Below are positions 33,118 to 40,125 of a stretch of 47,683 nt of DNA, in pieces. The stretch is from positions 1-47,683 of the forward strand of contig JARLGP010000229.1 in the NCBI GenBank assembly GCA_031292735.1, written 5' to 3'. The notes beneath the pieces were generated by a model. That model made no database searches. It was not told the origin of the DNA and was given only the letters and a program-made list of their open reading frames with translations. Position 1 is the first letter of the stretch; the number at the start of each line of letters is the position of its first letter. The DNA is from Holophaga sp. (GTDB taxonomy: Bacteria > Acidobacteriota > Holophagae > Holophagales > Holophagaceae). Position numbers and translations under genes: made by a program.

Positions 33118-33387
33118 TCAAAGACAAGGGAAGTCTACGTCGCGGCCGGGCCTCAGGCAATCCTGGAGGCACGATTCCATGGTGTGCCTCCAGAGCCGGA
33201 CCTTCTCCTCCGCCAGATACCCGGCCAGGATCCGGGCGGCCGGCTCGATCAGCGGCCACACCCTGGCGTCCAGGATCTCGGTGGGAAGCCCCGGCTGCTG
33301 GACCACGACCCGGATGTGCCAGCCGTCGCCGTCGCGCTGGATGGAGGGGGTGGCCGTCATGGTGAGGGTGTTGCTCATAGGGATCAT
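33118..33387 (-). CDS. Small hypothetical protein, last gene of the island run
   Basis: 89 residues, unrecognised. Its ATG overlaps the stop of the preceding gene (ATGA), showing translational coupling. A second ATG lies three codons in. The sequence is a mix of beta-like (GWHIRVVVQQPGLPTEILDA) and helical (AARILAGYLAEEKVRLWRH) parts. A 10-bp inverted repeat CTGGAGGCAC/GTGCCTCCAG lies in its 3' part (33163-33193). Confidence 0.6.
   Translation of the reverse strand: MIPMSNTLTMTATPSIQRDGDGWHIRVVVQQPGLPTEILDARVWPLIEPAARILAGYLAEEKVRLWRHTMESCLQDCLRPGRDVDFPCL
33163..33193. repeat. 10-bp inverted repeat containing GTGCCTCCA
   Basis: CTGGAGGCAC (33163-33172) and GTGCCTCCAG (33184-33193) with an 11-base spacer. 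It contains the same nonamer as the direct repeats at 32940-32959. Confidence 0.7.
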
Positions 33388-33896
33388 GTTCTTGGCCGAG
33401 TGAGCCCGTCAATCTCGGCGTAGACACTGAAACATTGGGACCAGTCGGGCGGGTCGTAATCTTCCTTTTCCTCATCCCACGGGCCCTCGAATGGGTTCTC
33501 GGAAACACTGGTGCAGTGCAGGCCAATGGCCGGCACGTCCGGGTCGCTCTCGAAGATCTCAGCCAACCTGAGCCAGTGGTTCACCCTGCCCTCAGTTGAG
33601 AAATCCGCGACGGATGCCCGTATGTCCTTGGCGGCCCTGGCATAGTCGGCCTTGACCACATAGGCGCGGTCGTAGGTCATCATCAGGACGGCCCGCTGGT
33701 GCTCCGGGATACCCAGGTGCTTCCAGAGAGGCCAGAGCCGGTCCAGGCACCCGAAGTAGGCGCAGTCGCCCGCGCCCAGGTATTTCATGGCCATGGCGTT
33801 CCAGATGACCGGGGCGGAACCCCAGGAGTTATGGAGTTCTTCACCCAGTTCGATTCGTTCGCCGGGCCAGATACGGATGACCGTGGTGTAACTCAT
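33384..33896 (-). CDS. Hypothetical protein of the tRNA-Lys island
   Basis: 170 residues with no family I recognise. It starts MSYTTVIRIWPGERIELGEEL and contains two Cys in GAGDCAYFGCLDRLWPLWK and an acidic segment near the C-terminus (GPWDEEKEDYDPPDW). It begins by ATGA overlap with the excisionase-like gene and ends by ATGA overlap with the next. Soluble, with no signal peptide. Phage-type accessory genes often look like this, but no function can be assigned. Confidence 0.65.
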   Translation of the reverse strand: MSYTTVIRIWPGERIELGEELHNSWGSAPVIWNAMAMKYLGAGDCAYFGCLDRLWPLWKHLGIPEHQRAVLMMTYDRAYVVKADYARAAKDIRASVADFSTEGRVNHWLRLAEIFESDPDVPAIGLHCTSVSENPFEGPWDEEKEDYDPPDWSQCFSVYAEIDGLTRPRT

Positions 33897-34159
33897 GGCT
33901 TCACCTTCGCTAGATCGACTTCGGTGGTGTTGGTGAAGGAGGGCAGGCCTTCCACCCAGGCGCGGAGGCCGGCCGGCGTGTAGACCACCCGGCGCCCCAC
34001 CTTCTTGAACGGGGGACCCCCACCATGGATTCGCATATCGTTCAGGGTTTCGGGAGACAGGGCGACCAGGGCGGCCGCATCTTCCACCCCCAGGGCGATG
34101 GGCTCGATCTGGATCCGGTGGGTTTCCGGCTTCATGGAGGGCCTCGGATTGGTTCTCAT
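33893..34159 (-). CDS. Excisionase/AlpA-like helix-turn-helix protein
   Basis: 88 residues. The segment GVEDAAALVALSPETLNDMR followed by GGGPPFKKVGRRVVYTPAGLRAWVEG is the MerR/excisionase-type HTH seen in Xis and AlpA proteins. These proteins bend DNA at attachment sites or activate integrase genes. It overlaps both neighbours by four bases. It is the only gene of the run with a recognisable mobile-element role, and the repeats beside tRNA-Lys are plausible binding sites. Confidence 0.72.
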   Translation of the reverse strand: MRTNPRPSMKPETHRIQIEPIALGVEDAAALVALSPETLNDMRIHGGGPPFKKVGRRVVYTPAGLRAWVEGLPSFTNTTEVDLAKVKP

Positions 34160-34527
34160 GGCAGCGACTCCTCCGCCTTGTCCAAGGCCTTATTCGCCTT
34201 CTCCCAAGCTTCCGTGGCCTGCCGGCGCAGTTCCTCGATACTGGCGGGTTCGACCTGCCGGCCCTGGGCCAGGGCCTGGACTTCCTCCTCCTCCGCCCAC
34301 CACGCCTCACAGCCCCAGATGACCGTGCCATCGTCCAGCACCAGCTTGGGCACCAGGAGCTTGACCAGGGCTGGCGGTCCGCCAAGCTCCGCGGAAAGGA
34401 TCTCCAAGGGTGGAACCTCTTCACCCTGATATGTTCCATATCCGTAAAGTGACATTGACTTTTCGTTTACGAATTGGAAAACGCCAATCCTCAACCCGGG
34501 CTCGGGCTTGACCAGGGGCTCAGACAC
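34156..34527 (-). CDS. Hypothetical protein with helical tail, tRNA-Lys island
   Basis: 123 residues, unrecognised. The N-terminal half is beta-like (GLRIGVFQFVNEKSMSLYGY, VLDDGTVIWGCEAWW). The C-terminal 45 residues are acidic and Ala/Glu/Lys-rich (IEELRRQATEAWEKANKALD), likely a coiled coil. It overlaps the preceding gene by eight bases and the next by four. No function can be assigned. Confidence 0.6.
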   Translation of the reverse strand: MSEPLVKPEPGLRIGVFQFVNEKSMSLYGYGTYQGEEVPPLEILSAELGGPPALVKLLVPKLVLDDGTVIWGCEAWWAEEEEVQALAQGRQVEPASIEELRRQATEAWEKANKALDKAEESLP

Positions 34528-34858
34528 GGGGCACCCCCTTGATCAACTTCCGGCAGATCTCGGGGTCAATCTTCGCGAGGATGCCCCCTTTGAAACCAGG
34601 GAACCTTTCAAATTCTGTCAGGGGAATCCGGGCCTCCCCCAGCGCCTTGATGATCTGTTCGTCCCGGGTCTTCACGGCGCTGTCCACCATCTCCCCCAGC
34701 TGCTGGGTGATGGTTTCGGGGTCCACGTAGCCGGCGGCGGTGCGCTCCAGTTCGTCCACCAGGGTGTTGGCAATCTCTACTGCACGATTGATTGTGGCAA
34801 CACCAGGCCGGACCAGGAGTTCCAGGGCCGCCCGGAACCGCATCTCATTCCTGTCCAT
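34520..34858 (-). CDS. Hypothetical helical protein, tRNA-Lys island
   Basis: 112 residues, mostly alpha-helical by appearance (MRFRAALELLVRPGVATINR, EIANTLVDELERTAAG). It starts inside the end of the upstream gene (14-base overlap) and ends inside the start of the next. No signal peptide or known motif. The tight overlaps support it as a real gene of the run. Confidence 0.6.
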   Translation of the reverse strand: MDRNEMRFRAALELLVRPGVATINRAVEIANTLVDELERTAAGYVDPETITQQLGEMVDSAVKTRDEQIIKALGEARIPLTEFERFPGFKGGILAKIDPEICRKLIKGVPRV

Positions 34859-35141
34859 CGGCCACCTCCGTCTCGGAGGCCAGGGCGGTGCGGAGGCCGC
34901 ATAGGCATGGGTTCTCTGAGTTGACTGCGGCGGGACAGGCCCGAAGGTGGAACAGCCAGGGGCGTACCCGATCCAGCTCCTCCAGAGCGCCATCCCTGCG
35001 GCTTTCATCCAGCCTCCGCTCACTCCACCAGCGGGGCCCAGCTTCGGCTTCGAGCACGAGTGCCTTTGCCCACGCCCCCGCCAGCATGGAGCGGAGTTTT
35101 TCGGCATAGGTGATCCAGTCGTGGATGACGCCGGGGCGCAT
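34845..35141 (-). CDS. Hypothetical protein, first gene of the island run
   Basis: 98 residues, unrecognised. It begins MRPGVIHDWITYAEKLRSML and has a Cys-containing C-terminal part (FHLRACPAAVNSENPCLCGL). A CGGAG ribosome site lies five bases before the ATG, making this the probable first gene of the six-gene run. The promoter is likely in the AT-rich stretch at 35200-35250. Confidence 0.6.
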   Translation of the reverse strand: MRPGVIHDWITYAEKLRSMLAGAWAKALVLEAEAGPRWWSERRLDESRRDGALEELDRVRPWLFHLRACPAAVNSENPCLCGLRTALASETEVADGQE

Positions 35142-35219
35142 CGGCTCCGGTGCCTGGGTGGGTTGCCAGCGTCATGCCTTCCGGATAGGATGGATCGACT
35201 ACTCGAACTAATATCCAAA

Positions 35220-35240
35220 ATTTATATTATTAATATAAAT
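35220..35240. promoter_or_regulatory. AT-rich perfect palindrome between divergent units
   Basis: ATTTATATT-ATT-AATATAAAT, nine-base arms, between the island run (reverse) and the SUMF1-like gene (forward). It is suitable as a shared operator or promoter region. It is a sharp composition break in a GC-rich genome. Confidence 0.45.
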
Positions 35241-35292
35241 CTGTTAGCATGAGTTCTCCAAGGTAATAGGTTTTAACTGCAATGAGGTAGGT

Positions 35293-36423
35293 ATGAGAAC
35301 GCTCCGATGGATGAATCTGCTCCTGGCCTTCGGGCTGTTTCTGGTTTTTGGCTCGATGGGCTGCAGTTCCAGTGGCTCCAAATCCGTGGTGGTCCCAACC
35401 ATCACTGTTGCGCCCAGTGCCACGACCGTGACAGAAGGCCAACCGGCCACGTTCACAGTGACTGCTAGGGGTTCTGGAACCTTGCACTACCAGTGGCTGG
35501 ACAATGGCATCGACGTCGGCACCGATTCCGCCACCTACACCCTCGCCTTGCCCAGGAACAGCAACTCGAGGGACAGCATCACTGTGGTCGTGTCGAACAT
35601 GGCCGGGAGCGTGACCAGCGGCGCCGCGACGCTGACGGTGAATCCTCTGGTGGTGACGCTGGGCACCAGCATGCCGTATAATCTGACCCCCATTGCTGCC
35701 GGGACCTTCATGATGGGTGATTCCTCCCTCAGCGATGCAACGCAGCATCTGGTCACGATCGGCCAGAACTTCTACATGGGCACCTACCTGGTGACCCAGG
35801 CCCAGTGGCTGGCGGTGATGAAGAGCAACCCCAGCTGGTTCAGTATTGCCTGGGGGTTCCCCACCGATGACCTGCAACGCCCTGTGGAGTATGCCAACTA
35901 CACCGAAATCACGACCACCTCGGGCTTCCTGGCCCGTCTGAATGCAGAGATAGCGACCATCTGCCCCAATTGCCCCGCCGGCTACGTCTTCCGCCTGCCA
36001 ACAGAAGCGGAGTGGGAGTATGCCTGCCGGGCGGGCACAACGACATCCTGGTACTGGGGGGAAAGCGACGCCTCCATGGGCAACTACGCGTGGTTCCTCT
36101 CCAATAGCAGCAGTAGCACCCATCCCGTGGGCATGCTGCTCCCCAACGCCTGGGGTCTCTATGATATGGCTGGAAACGTGTGGGAGTGGTGTCAGGACTG
36201 GTACGACGTCTACCCGACCGATGGGGCCGCCCAGAAGGATCCAGTGGGGCCTTCAAGCAGTCCGGTTCCTTACAATGCCCGGGTCCTCCGGGGCGGGTCT
36301 TGGGGCAACGACAGTTCCTATTGCACCTCCGCTTCGCGCTTTGCCCACGGCCTTCCGGATAGCGGTGGCAACTGCTTCGGCTTCCGCGCTGTGTTGGCGC
36401 CCCCGAGCACAGTCTACCCTTGA
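35293..36423 (+). CDS. SUMF1/formylglycine-generating-enzyme-like lipoprotein with Ig-like domain
   Basis: 376 residues. The lipobox is FGSMGC with Cys24. An Ig-like domain follows (about 35-117: VTEGQPATFTVTARGSGTL, YQWLDNGIDVG). A formylglycine-generating-enzyme sulfatase domain spans about 130-370: GTFMMGDSS, YLVTQAQWLAVM, FRLPTEAEWEYACRAGT, LYDMAGNVWEWCQDWY, RVLRGGSW and CFGFRAV. Surface-exposed members usually bind ligands or act in nonheme-iron chemistry rather than activating sulfatases, and no sulfatase is nearby. AGGTAGGT precedes the ATG. Base use is less GC-rich than in the flanks, hinting at acquisition. Confidence 0.87.
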   Translation: MRTLRWMNLLLAFGLFLVFGSMGCSSSGSKSVVVPTITVAPSATTVTEGQPATFTVTARGSGTLHYQWLDNGIDVGTDSATYTLALPRNSNSRDSITVVVSNMAGSVTSGAATLTVNPLVVTLGTSMPYNLTPIAAGTFMMGDSSLSDATQHLVTIGQNFYMGTYLVTQAQWLAVMKSNPSWFSIAWGFPTDDLQRPVEYANYTEITTTSGFLARLNAEIATICPNCPAGYVFRLPTEAEWEYACRAGTTTSWYWGESDASMGNYAWFLSNSSSSTHPVGMLLPNAWGLYDMAGNVWEWCQDWYDVYPTDGAAQKDPVGPSSSPVPYNARVLRGGSWGNDSSYCTSASRFAHGLPDSGGNCFGFRAVLAPPSTVYP

Positions 36424-36439
36424 GCTTTCTCCCTCTTTG

Positions 36440-36466
36440 CCCTCTTGCCCCTTCTGGGCAGGAGGG
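36440..36466. terminator. Hairpin after the SUMF1-like gene
   Basis: CCCTCTTGCCC pairs with GGGCAGGAGGG (one T-G mismatch) around a CTTCT loop, 17 bases after the stop. No T tract follows. Confidence 0.4.
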
Positions 36467-36748
36467 CCCTGTTCTGGCCCAGCCCAGCATCCCATGCCGG
36501 CGGCTCCGGGGTTGTTCATCCGGAGCCCAGCCATGGTGCCTTCCCAACGACAATCAGAATTCCCCACGGCGGGGAGGCGCTTGGCCTTGAAGAGATCGGA
36601 AGCGGATTCCGGGTGACTCTCGGGCTCATTCCGGGTCCAAAGGCCAGCCTCGACCTATTTGGATCGGAAGGTCCTCGATTTTCTGATGAAGGACCCCAGC
36701 GGAAGGTCCAACCGTCCATTGGCGAATGCCATCGGCCGCGGCCGTGCC
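36467..36748. other. Intergenic stretch without a gene
   Basis: About 280 bases between the SUMF1-like gene and the glycosyltransferase. I see no reading frame with coding character, no tRNA and no clear repeat. Confidence 0.5.
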
Positions 36749-37909
36749 TCAGTCGGCTCCGGGCCCCTGGAAGGCGCGCGCCACCCCATAGGTGACGAGC
36801 GCGCCGGCCAGGCCCAGCACCGGGCCCAGCACCAGCGAGCCGAGCAGCCATTCCCAGGCCCGGTGGTGGATCTGCCCCAGCAGGGTGACCCGGTTGAACT
36901 GGGACAACACCCGGCCGTAGCGCATCAGGTGCCCGGCCTGGATGCACAGGAAGGGGGCGAGGGGGAACACCCACAGGTTGCCGGCGGCCACCCCGGCCAC
37001 CTGGTTGAGGTGGAGCTTCCGGTTCACGTAGACGGTCACCGGCAGGCCGAAGGGCATGATGGGTAGCGCCCCGATGAAGATGCCGACGCCCACCGCGGCG
37101 GCCAGCTCGAAGGGGCTGGAGTGCTCCCGCAGCAGCCCGCGCAATCCACCCCCGCGCGGGCGAGCGACCATGCGCCGATGCGGCCAGGGTACCAGCGCCC
37201 GCATCAGCAGACGGGTGTGCAACCAGGCTAGGCGCGGGGTTTCCTTGGCCCGCTGGAAATGGGATTCCCGCGCGGATCCGCCCGGATGGAAGCCCGAGAC
37301 CGGCACCGCCAGCAGCGGCAGCCCGGCCCAGACCCCGCGCACCAGCACCTCGACCTCGAAGCCGCGGGAAGGGAAGCGCCGGGAGAGCAGGAAGGGCACC
37401 GGATAGAGCCGGAAGCCGCTCTGGGGGTCGGCCAGGCTCTGGCCGCATTCCAGCCGCACCCAGAACTTGGCGAAGGAACGCCCGAGGCTGGCCCGGGGCG
37501 CGTCGCCCGGGCCCTGGGGGCGCGTCCCCACCAGGATGGCCGGCCAGCATCCGGCCGCCGCCTCCAGCAGCAGCCGGGCATCGGCAGGATCGTGCTGGCC
37601 GTCGGCGTCCAGGGTCAGGATGGCGTCGTAGCCCCATTCCCCGGCCAGGGCGGCGGCCCGCAGCAGCGCCTGCCCCTTGCCGCCGTGGCGCTCCAGGCGC
37701 AGGCTGCGCAGGTCCAGGCCCGCCAGCTGCTCCAGACTGCCGTCGTCGCTGCCGGCGTCCACCACCAGCAGGGGCAGCCCCTGGTCCAGCACGCCCTGGG
37801 CCACGGCCCGGAGGGAGGCCGCGTGGTTGCAGGCCGGGATCACCACCAGGACGTTCAAGACTCGGACCGCCTGCGCCATCAGGTGCGCCGGCGCCAGGGG
37901 CACGAGCAT
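36749..37909 (-). CDS. Glycosyltransferase family 2 fused to DUF2062
   Basis: 386 residues. The N-terminal GT-A domain (about 16-215) has LVVIPACNHAASL, VVDAGSDDGS and the metal-binding LTLDADGQHDP, as in dolichyl-phosphate-mannose-synthase-like enzymes. The C-terminal ~130 residues are DUF2062, with membrane helices (AAVGVGIFIGALPIMPFGLP, GVAAGNLWVFPLAPFL). It probably transfers a sugar to a lipid carrier at the inner membrane. GAGGAG precedes the ATG. The fusion of the two parts occurs elsewhere among GT2 proteins. Confidence 0.87.
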   Translation of the reverse strand: MLVPLAPAHLMAQAVRVLNVLVVIPACNHAASLRAVAQGVLDQGLPLLVVDAGSDDGSLEQLAGLDLRSLRLERHGGKGQALLRAAALAGEWGYDAILTLDADGQHDPADARLLLEAAAGCWPAILVGTRPQGPGDAPRASLGRSFAKFWVRLECGQSLADPQSGFRLYPVPFLLSRRFPSRGFEVEVLVRGVWAGLPLLAVPVSGFHPGGSARESHFQRAKETPRLAWLHTRLLMRALVPWPHRRMVARPRGGGLRGLLREHSSPFELAAAVGVGIFIGALPIMPFGLPVTVYVNRKLHLNQVAGVAAGNLWVFPLAPFLCIQAGHLMRYGRVLSQFNRVTLLGQIHHRAWEWLLGSLVLGPVLGLAGALVTYGVARAFQGPGAD

Positions 37910-38211
37910 GCCAAGCTCCTCGAGGGTGGGAAACGCCCGGCGGGCCTTCCCCGGTTTCAGGTATCTTCAATACTATTCCAACTCCTTCCCGGACCCGTCG
38001 GGCTTTCCACCCGCCGTTCCCCTGCCCGTGAAAACCGGAAGCCCCCTTGCCCTGAGCCGCCGTGATGGAATGACCAGGGCCATTCCATCACGGCCACGGC
38101 ACAAGTGCCTAAGCCGTTGTTAAAGAATAACCATTCCCGTTTCGTGCGGCCCCGGCATAAGGCGCCGTGGGGGAAGGTCGCGGAGTGGCGATGGCTATTC
38201 CGTGACGGCGC
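37910..38211. other. Intergenic stretch with two inverted repeats
   Basis: About 300 bases between two reverse-strand genes. It holds two hairpin-forming repeats (38059-38094 and 38161-38212), described separately. No gene is visible. The promoter for the glycosyltransferase should lie here but is not obvious. Confidence 0.5.
38059..38094. repeat. 14-bp perfect inverted repeat
   Basis: GCCGTGATGGAATG (38059-38072) pairs exactly with CATTCCATCACGGC (38081-38094) around an 8-base loop. A related but diverged sequence, GGCCATCCCGTCACGG, occurs at 29721-29736. Confidence 0.8.
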
Positions 38212-38212
38212 C
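38161..38212. terminator. Inverted repeat at the 3' end of the tyrosine phenol-lyase gene
   Basis: GGCGCCGT (38161-38168) pairs with ACGGCGCC (38205-38212), with further GGAA/TTCC pairing inside. It sits right at the gene's stop codon and could terminate or protect the transcript. Confidence 0.4.
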
Positions 38213-39666
38213 TAAAGGCTGGTGCCGAAATCCGCGCGGAACTTCTCCACCAGCCGCTCGGTCCAGTCGCCGACGGGGGCCAGCCGGCCCACGAAGAAGC
38301 GCAGGACCTTGGGCTCTTCGATGAAGCGCAGCCCGCCGATCAGGTTGCGGTTGGCGAACAGCCACTGCACCCGGTCCTGGACGAACATGACCTGGGACAG
38401 GGTGAAGACCCGGCGGGGCAGGGCCAGGCGCAGCAGCTCCACCTCGGAGGGCACGTCCCGGCCCTGGGCGTCACGGTCCATGGACAGGGTGCCGCGCTCC
38501 ATGCCGCGGACGCCGGAGACGATGAACAGGGCGACCGCCAGGGCGCCGGCGGGATAGTCCGTCGGGGCCAGGTGGGGCAGGAACGCCTTGGCATCCAGGT
38601 GACAGCCGAGACCGCCGGCGGGGGTGACCACTGGAACCCCCGCGGCGTCCAGGTGCTCCACCAGGTATTGGATGAACTGGGGCGCCTGGCCGATCATGTC
38701 CAGGTCGAGGGTTTCCCGCAGCCCGACGGCCATGGCCTCGATCTCCCGCACCGACATGCCGCCGTAGGTGAGGAAGCCTTCGAACAACGGCACCATCTCG
38801 CGCATGGCCAGGTAGAGTTCGCGGTCGCGGGTGGCGATGCCGCCGCCCCGGGCGCAGCCGAGCTTGCGCCCGGAGAAGTAGACGATGTCCGCCAGGTCGC
38901 ACAGGGTGCGCAGGATCGTCGCGATGCTCTGGTCGCGGAACTCCTCCTCGCGGACCTTGATGAAGTAGAGGTTCTCGGCCACCAGGCTCAGGTCCAGCAC
39001 GATGCGCAGGCCATGGGCGTCGGCCAGCCGGCGCACCTCGCGCATGTTGGCCACCGAGAACGGCTGGCCGCCGATGAGGTTGGTGCCGGCCTCCATCCGG
39101 ATGAAGGGGATGGTCTCGGCGCCGGCCTTGGCGATGCAGGCGCGCATCCGGGCCAGGTCCGCGTTGCCCTTGAAGGGATGCGAGCTCTTGATGCGCAGGG
39201 CTTCATCGGTGAAGCATTCCACGACCTGGCCGCCGGCCAGTTCCACGTGGGCCTTGGTGGTGGTGAAGTGGAAGTTCATGGGCACCGTGTTGCCCTTGTG
39301 CACGAAGGCCTGGCAGATGATGTGCTCGGCGGCGCGGCCCTGGTGCACCGGCAGGAAGAACGGAGTGCCGAGGATCTCCTCGACCGCCTCCTGCAGGCGG
39401 AAGAAGGAGGCGGATCCGGCATAGGCATCGTCGGCCACCATCATCGCCGCCAGTTGCTGGTCGCTCATGGCGTTGGTGCCGCTGTCGGTGAGCATGTCCA
39501 TGAAGGCATCCTGGCTCCTCAGCAGGAAGGTGTTGCAGCCGGCCTCGAGGATCGCCTGCCGGCGAGCCTCCACCGGAAGCAGGTTGAGTTTCTGGACAAT
39601 CCGCACCTTATGCATCTCCAAAGGCACGGATTCCCCACTTGCAAACTTGATTTTGGGCACAGGCAT
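38212..39666 (-). CDS. tpl: Tyrosine phenol-lyase (PLP-dependent beta-eliminating lyase)
   Basis: 484 residues of the tryptophanase/tyrosine phenol-lyase family. It splits the amino acid to the aromatic, pyruvate and ammonia. LTDSGTNAMSDQQ and DDAYAGSASFF match tyrosine phenol-lyase rather than the GTGAVT pattern of tryptophanase. SGVRGMERG keeps the arginine typical of tyrosine phenol-lyase where tryptophanase has a hydrophobic residue. The PLP lysine is in YFSGRKLGCARGGG, which differs from the usual SGKKD, so substrate could differ too. A strong ACAAGGAGG ribosome site precedes the ATG. A hairpin and T5 run lie in the leader. Confidence 0.85.
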   Translation of the reverse strand: MPVPKIKFASGESVPLEMHKVRIVQKLNLLPVEARRQAILEAGCNTFLLRSQDAFMDMLTDSGTNAMSDQQLAAMMVADDAYAGSASFFRLQEAVEEILGTPFFLPVHQGRAAEHIICQAFVHKGNTVPMNFHFTTTKAHVELAGGQVVECFTDEALRIKSSHPFKGNADLARMRACIAKAGAETIPFIRMEAGTNLIGGQPFSVANMREVRRLADAHGLRIVLDLSLVAENLYFIKVREEEFRDQSIATILRTLCDLADIVYFSGRKLGCARGGGIATRDRELYLAMREMVPLFEGFLTYGGMSVREIEAMAVGLRETLDLDMIGQAPQFIQYLVEHLDAAGVPVVTPAGGLGCHLDAKAFLPHLAPTDYPAGALAVALFIVSGVRGMERGTLSMDRDAQGRDVPSEVELLRLALPRRVFTLSQVMFVQDRVQWLFANRNLIGGLRFIEEPKVLRFFVGRLAPVGDWTERLVEKFRADFGTSL

Positions 39667-39703
39667 GACGCCTCCTTGTAAAAGAAGTGATGAAAAACCA
39701 TTT

Positions 39704-39721
39704 CCCCTGATGGATCAGGGG
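39704..39721 (-). promoter_or_regulatory. Leader hairpin, possible attenuator of tpl
   Basis: Perfect stem CCCCTGAT/ATCAGGGG with a 2-base centre. Read on the minus strand it is followed after seven bases by TTTTT, before the ribosome site of the lyase gene. It may be a weak terminator or attenuator. Confidence 0.35.
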
Positions 39722-39785
39722 CATTCCTGGTCGGATGATTCCGACTGGCTGGAAGGGGTGGGCGATTTCCTCCGGATAAACAAAA

Positions 39786-39812
39786 AGCCCCGCGACTTTC
39801 GAGGCGGGGCGG
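39786..39812 (-). terminator. Intrinsic terminator on the minus strand
   Basis: On the minus strand GCCCCGC pairs with GCGGGGC around a 10-base loop, followed at once by TTTTTG. This is a textbook Rho-independent terminator. It ends the small leaderless unit at 39832-39960. Confidence 0.8.
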
Positions 39813-39831
39813 CGGGGTGCGTGCTCAAGGT

Positions 39832-39960
39832 CTAGCCTGGTTGTGTCACACCCTCGCCGTCGCGATAATAGGCGTAAACCAGGTTGAGGCCGGCCGCAAA
39901 GGCAGCGCCGGCGACCTTGGCTTCAAGGTGGTGGGCGAAGACGATGCAACCAGCGATCAT
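39832..39960 (-). CDS. Small ORF of 42 residues, apparently leaderless
   Basis: Begins MIAGCIVFAHHLEAKVAGAA and ends DGEGVTQPG; Ala/Val-rich with no known family. TTGACA and TATTGT with an 18-base spacer lie directly upstream, and only six bases separate the -10 from the ATG, so transcription should start at or next to the start codon. A strong terminator follows 20 bases after the stop. Third codon positions are mostly G or C. The unit could instead encode a small RNA: CTGGTTG near its 5' end can pair with CAACCAG near the ORF end. Confidence 0.45.
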   Translation of the reverse strand: MIAGCIVFAHHLEAKVAGAAFAAGLNLVYAYYRDGEGVTQPG

Positions 39961-39965
39961 TTAAA

Positions 39966-39995
39966 AACAATAATGCCTGGCCAGGGCCCCTGTCA
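39966..39995 (-). promoter_or_regulatory. Strong promoter of the small leaderless unit
   Basis: On the minus strand, perfect TTGACA (39990-39995), 18-base spacer, TATTGT (39966-39971), then six bases to an ATG. It points away from the ggt gene. Confidence 0.6.
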
Positions 39996-40125
39996 ACTCC
40001 AAGGAGATCGTGCGCGACCCGGCCCGATGCTTTCGCGAGGTTCAAAACAGGAAAAGCTTGACGGGTTGGAGGCCCGTCTTCGGGAGTATGCTGCCAGCAT
40101 CAACCAACAACTAGAGGAGGGAGCC

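Larger units (their letters stand above)
32771..35240. mobile_element. Decayed or satellite integrative element at tRNA-Lys
   Basis: Between tRNA-Lys and the SUMF1-like gene lie six small reverse-strand genes that overlap one another by 4 to 14 bases, one with an excisionase-type HTH. Most have no recognisable family. Repeated GTGCCTCCA sites lie next to the tRNA, as arm sites do beside integrase attachment sites. No integrase gene and no second copy of the tRNA 3' end were found, so the right border (placed at the AT-rich palindrome near 35240) is a guess. Confidence 0.5.

Noticed and set aside
32848..35292. Second attachment site (copy of the tRNA-Lys 3' end) closing the island
   Set aside because: I looked for GGGTTCGAGTCCCTGAGGGA downstream and found no copy in the window.
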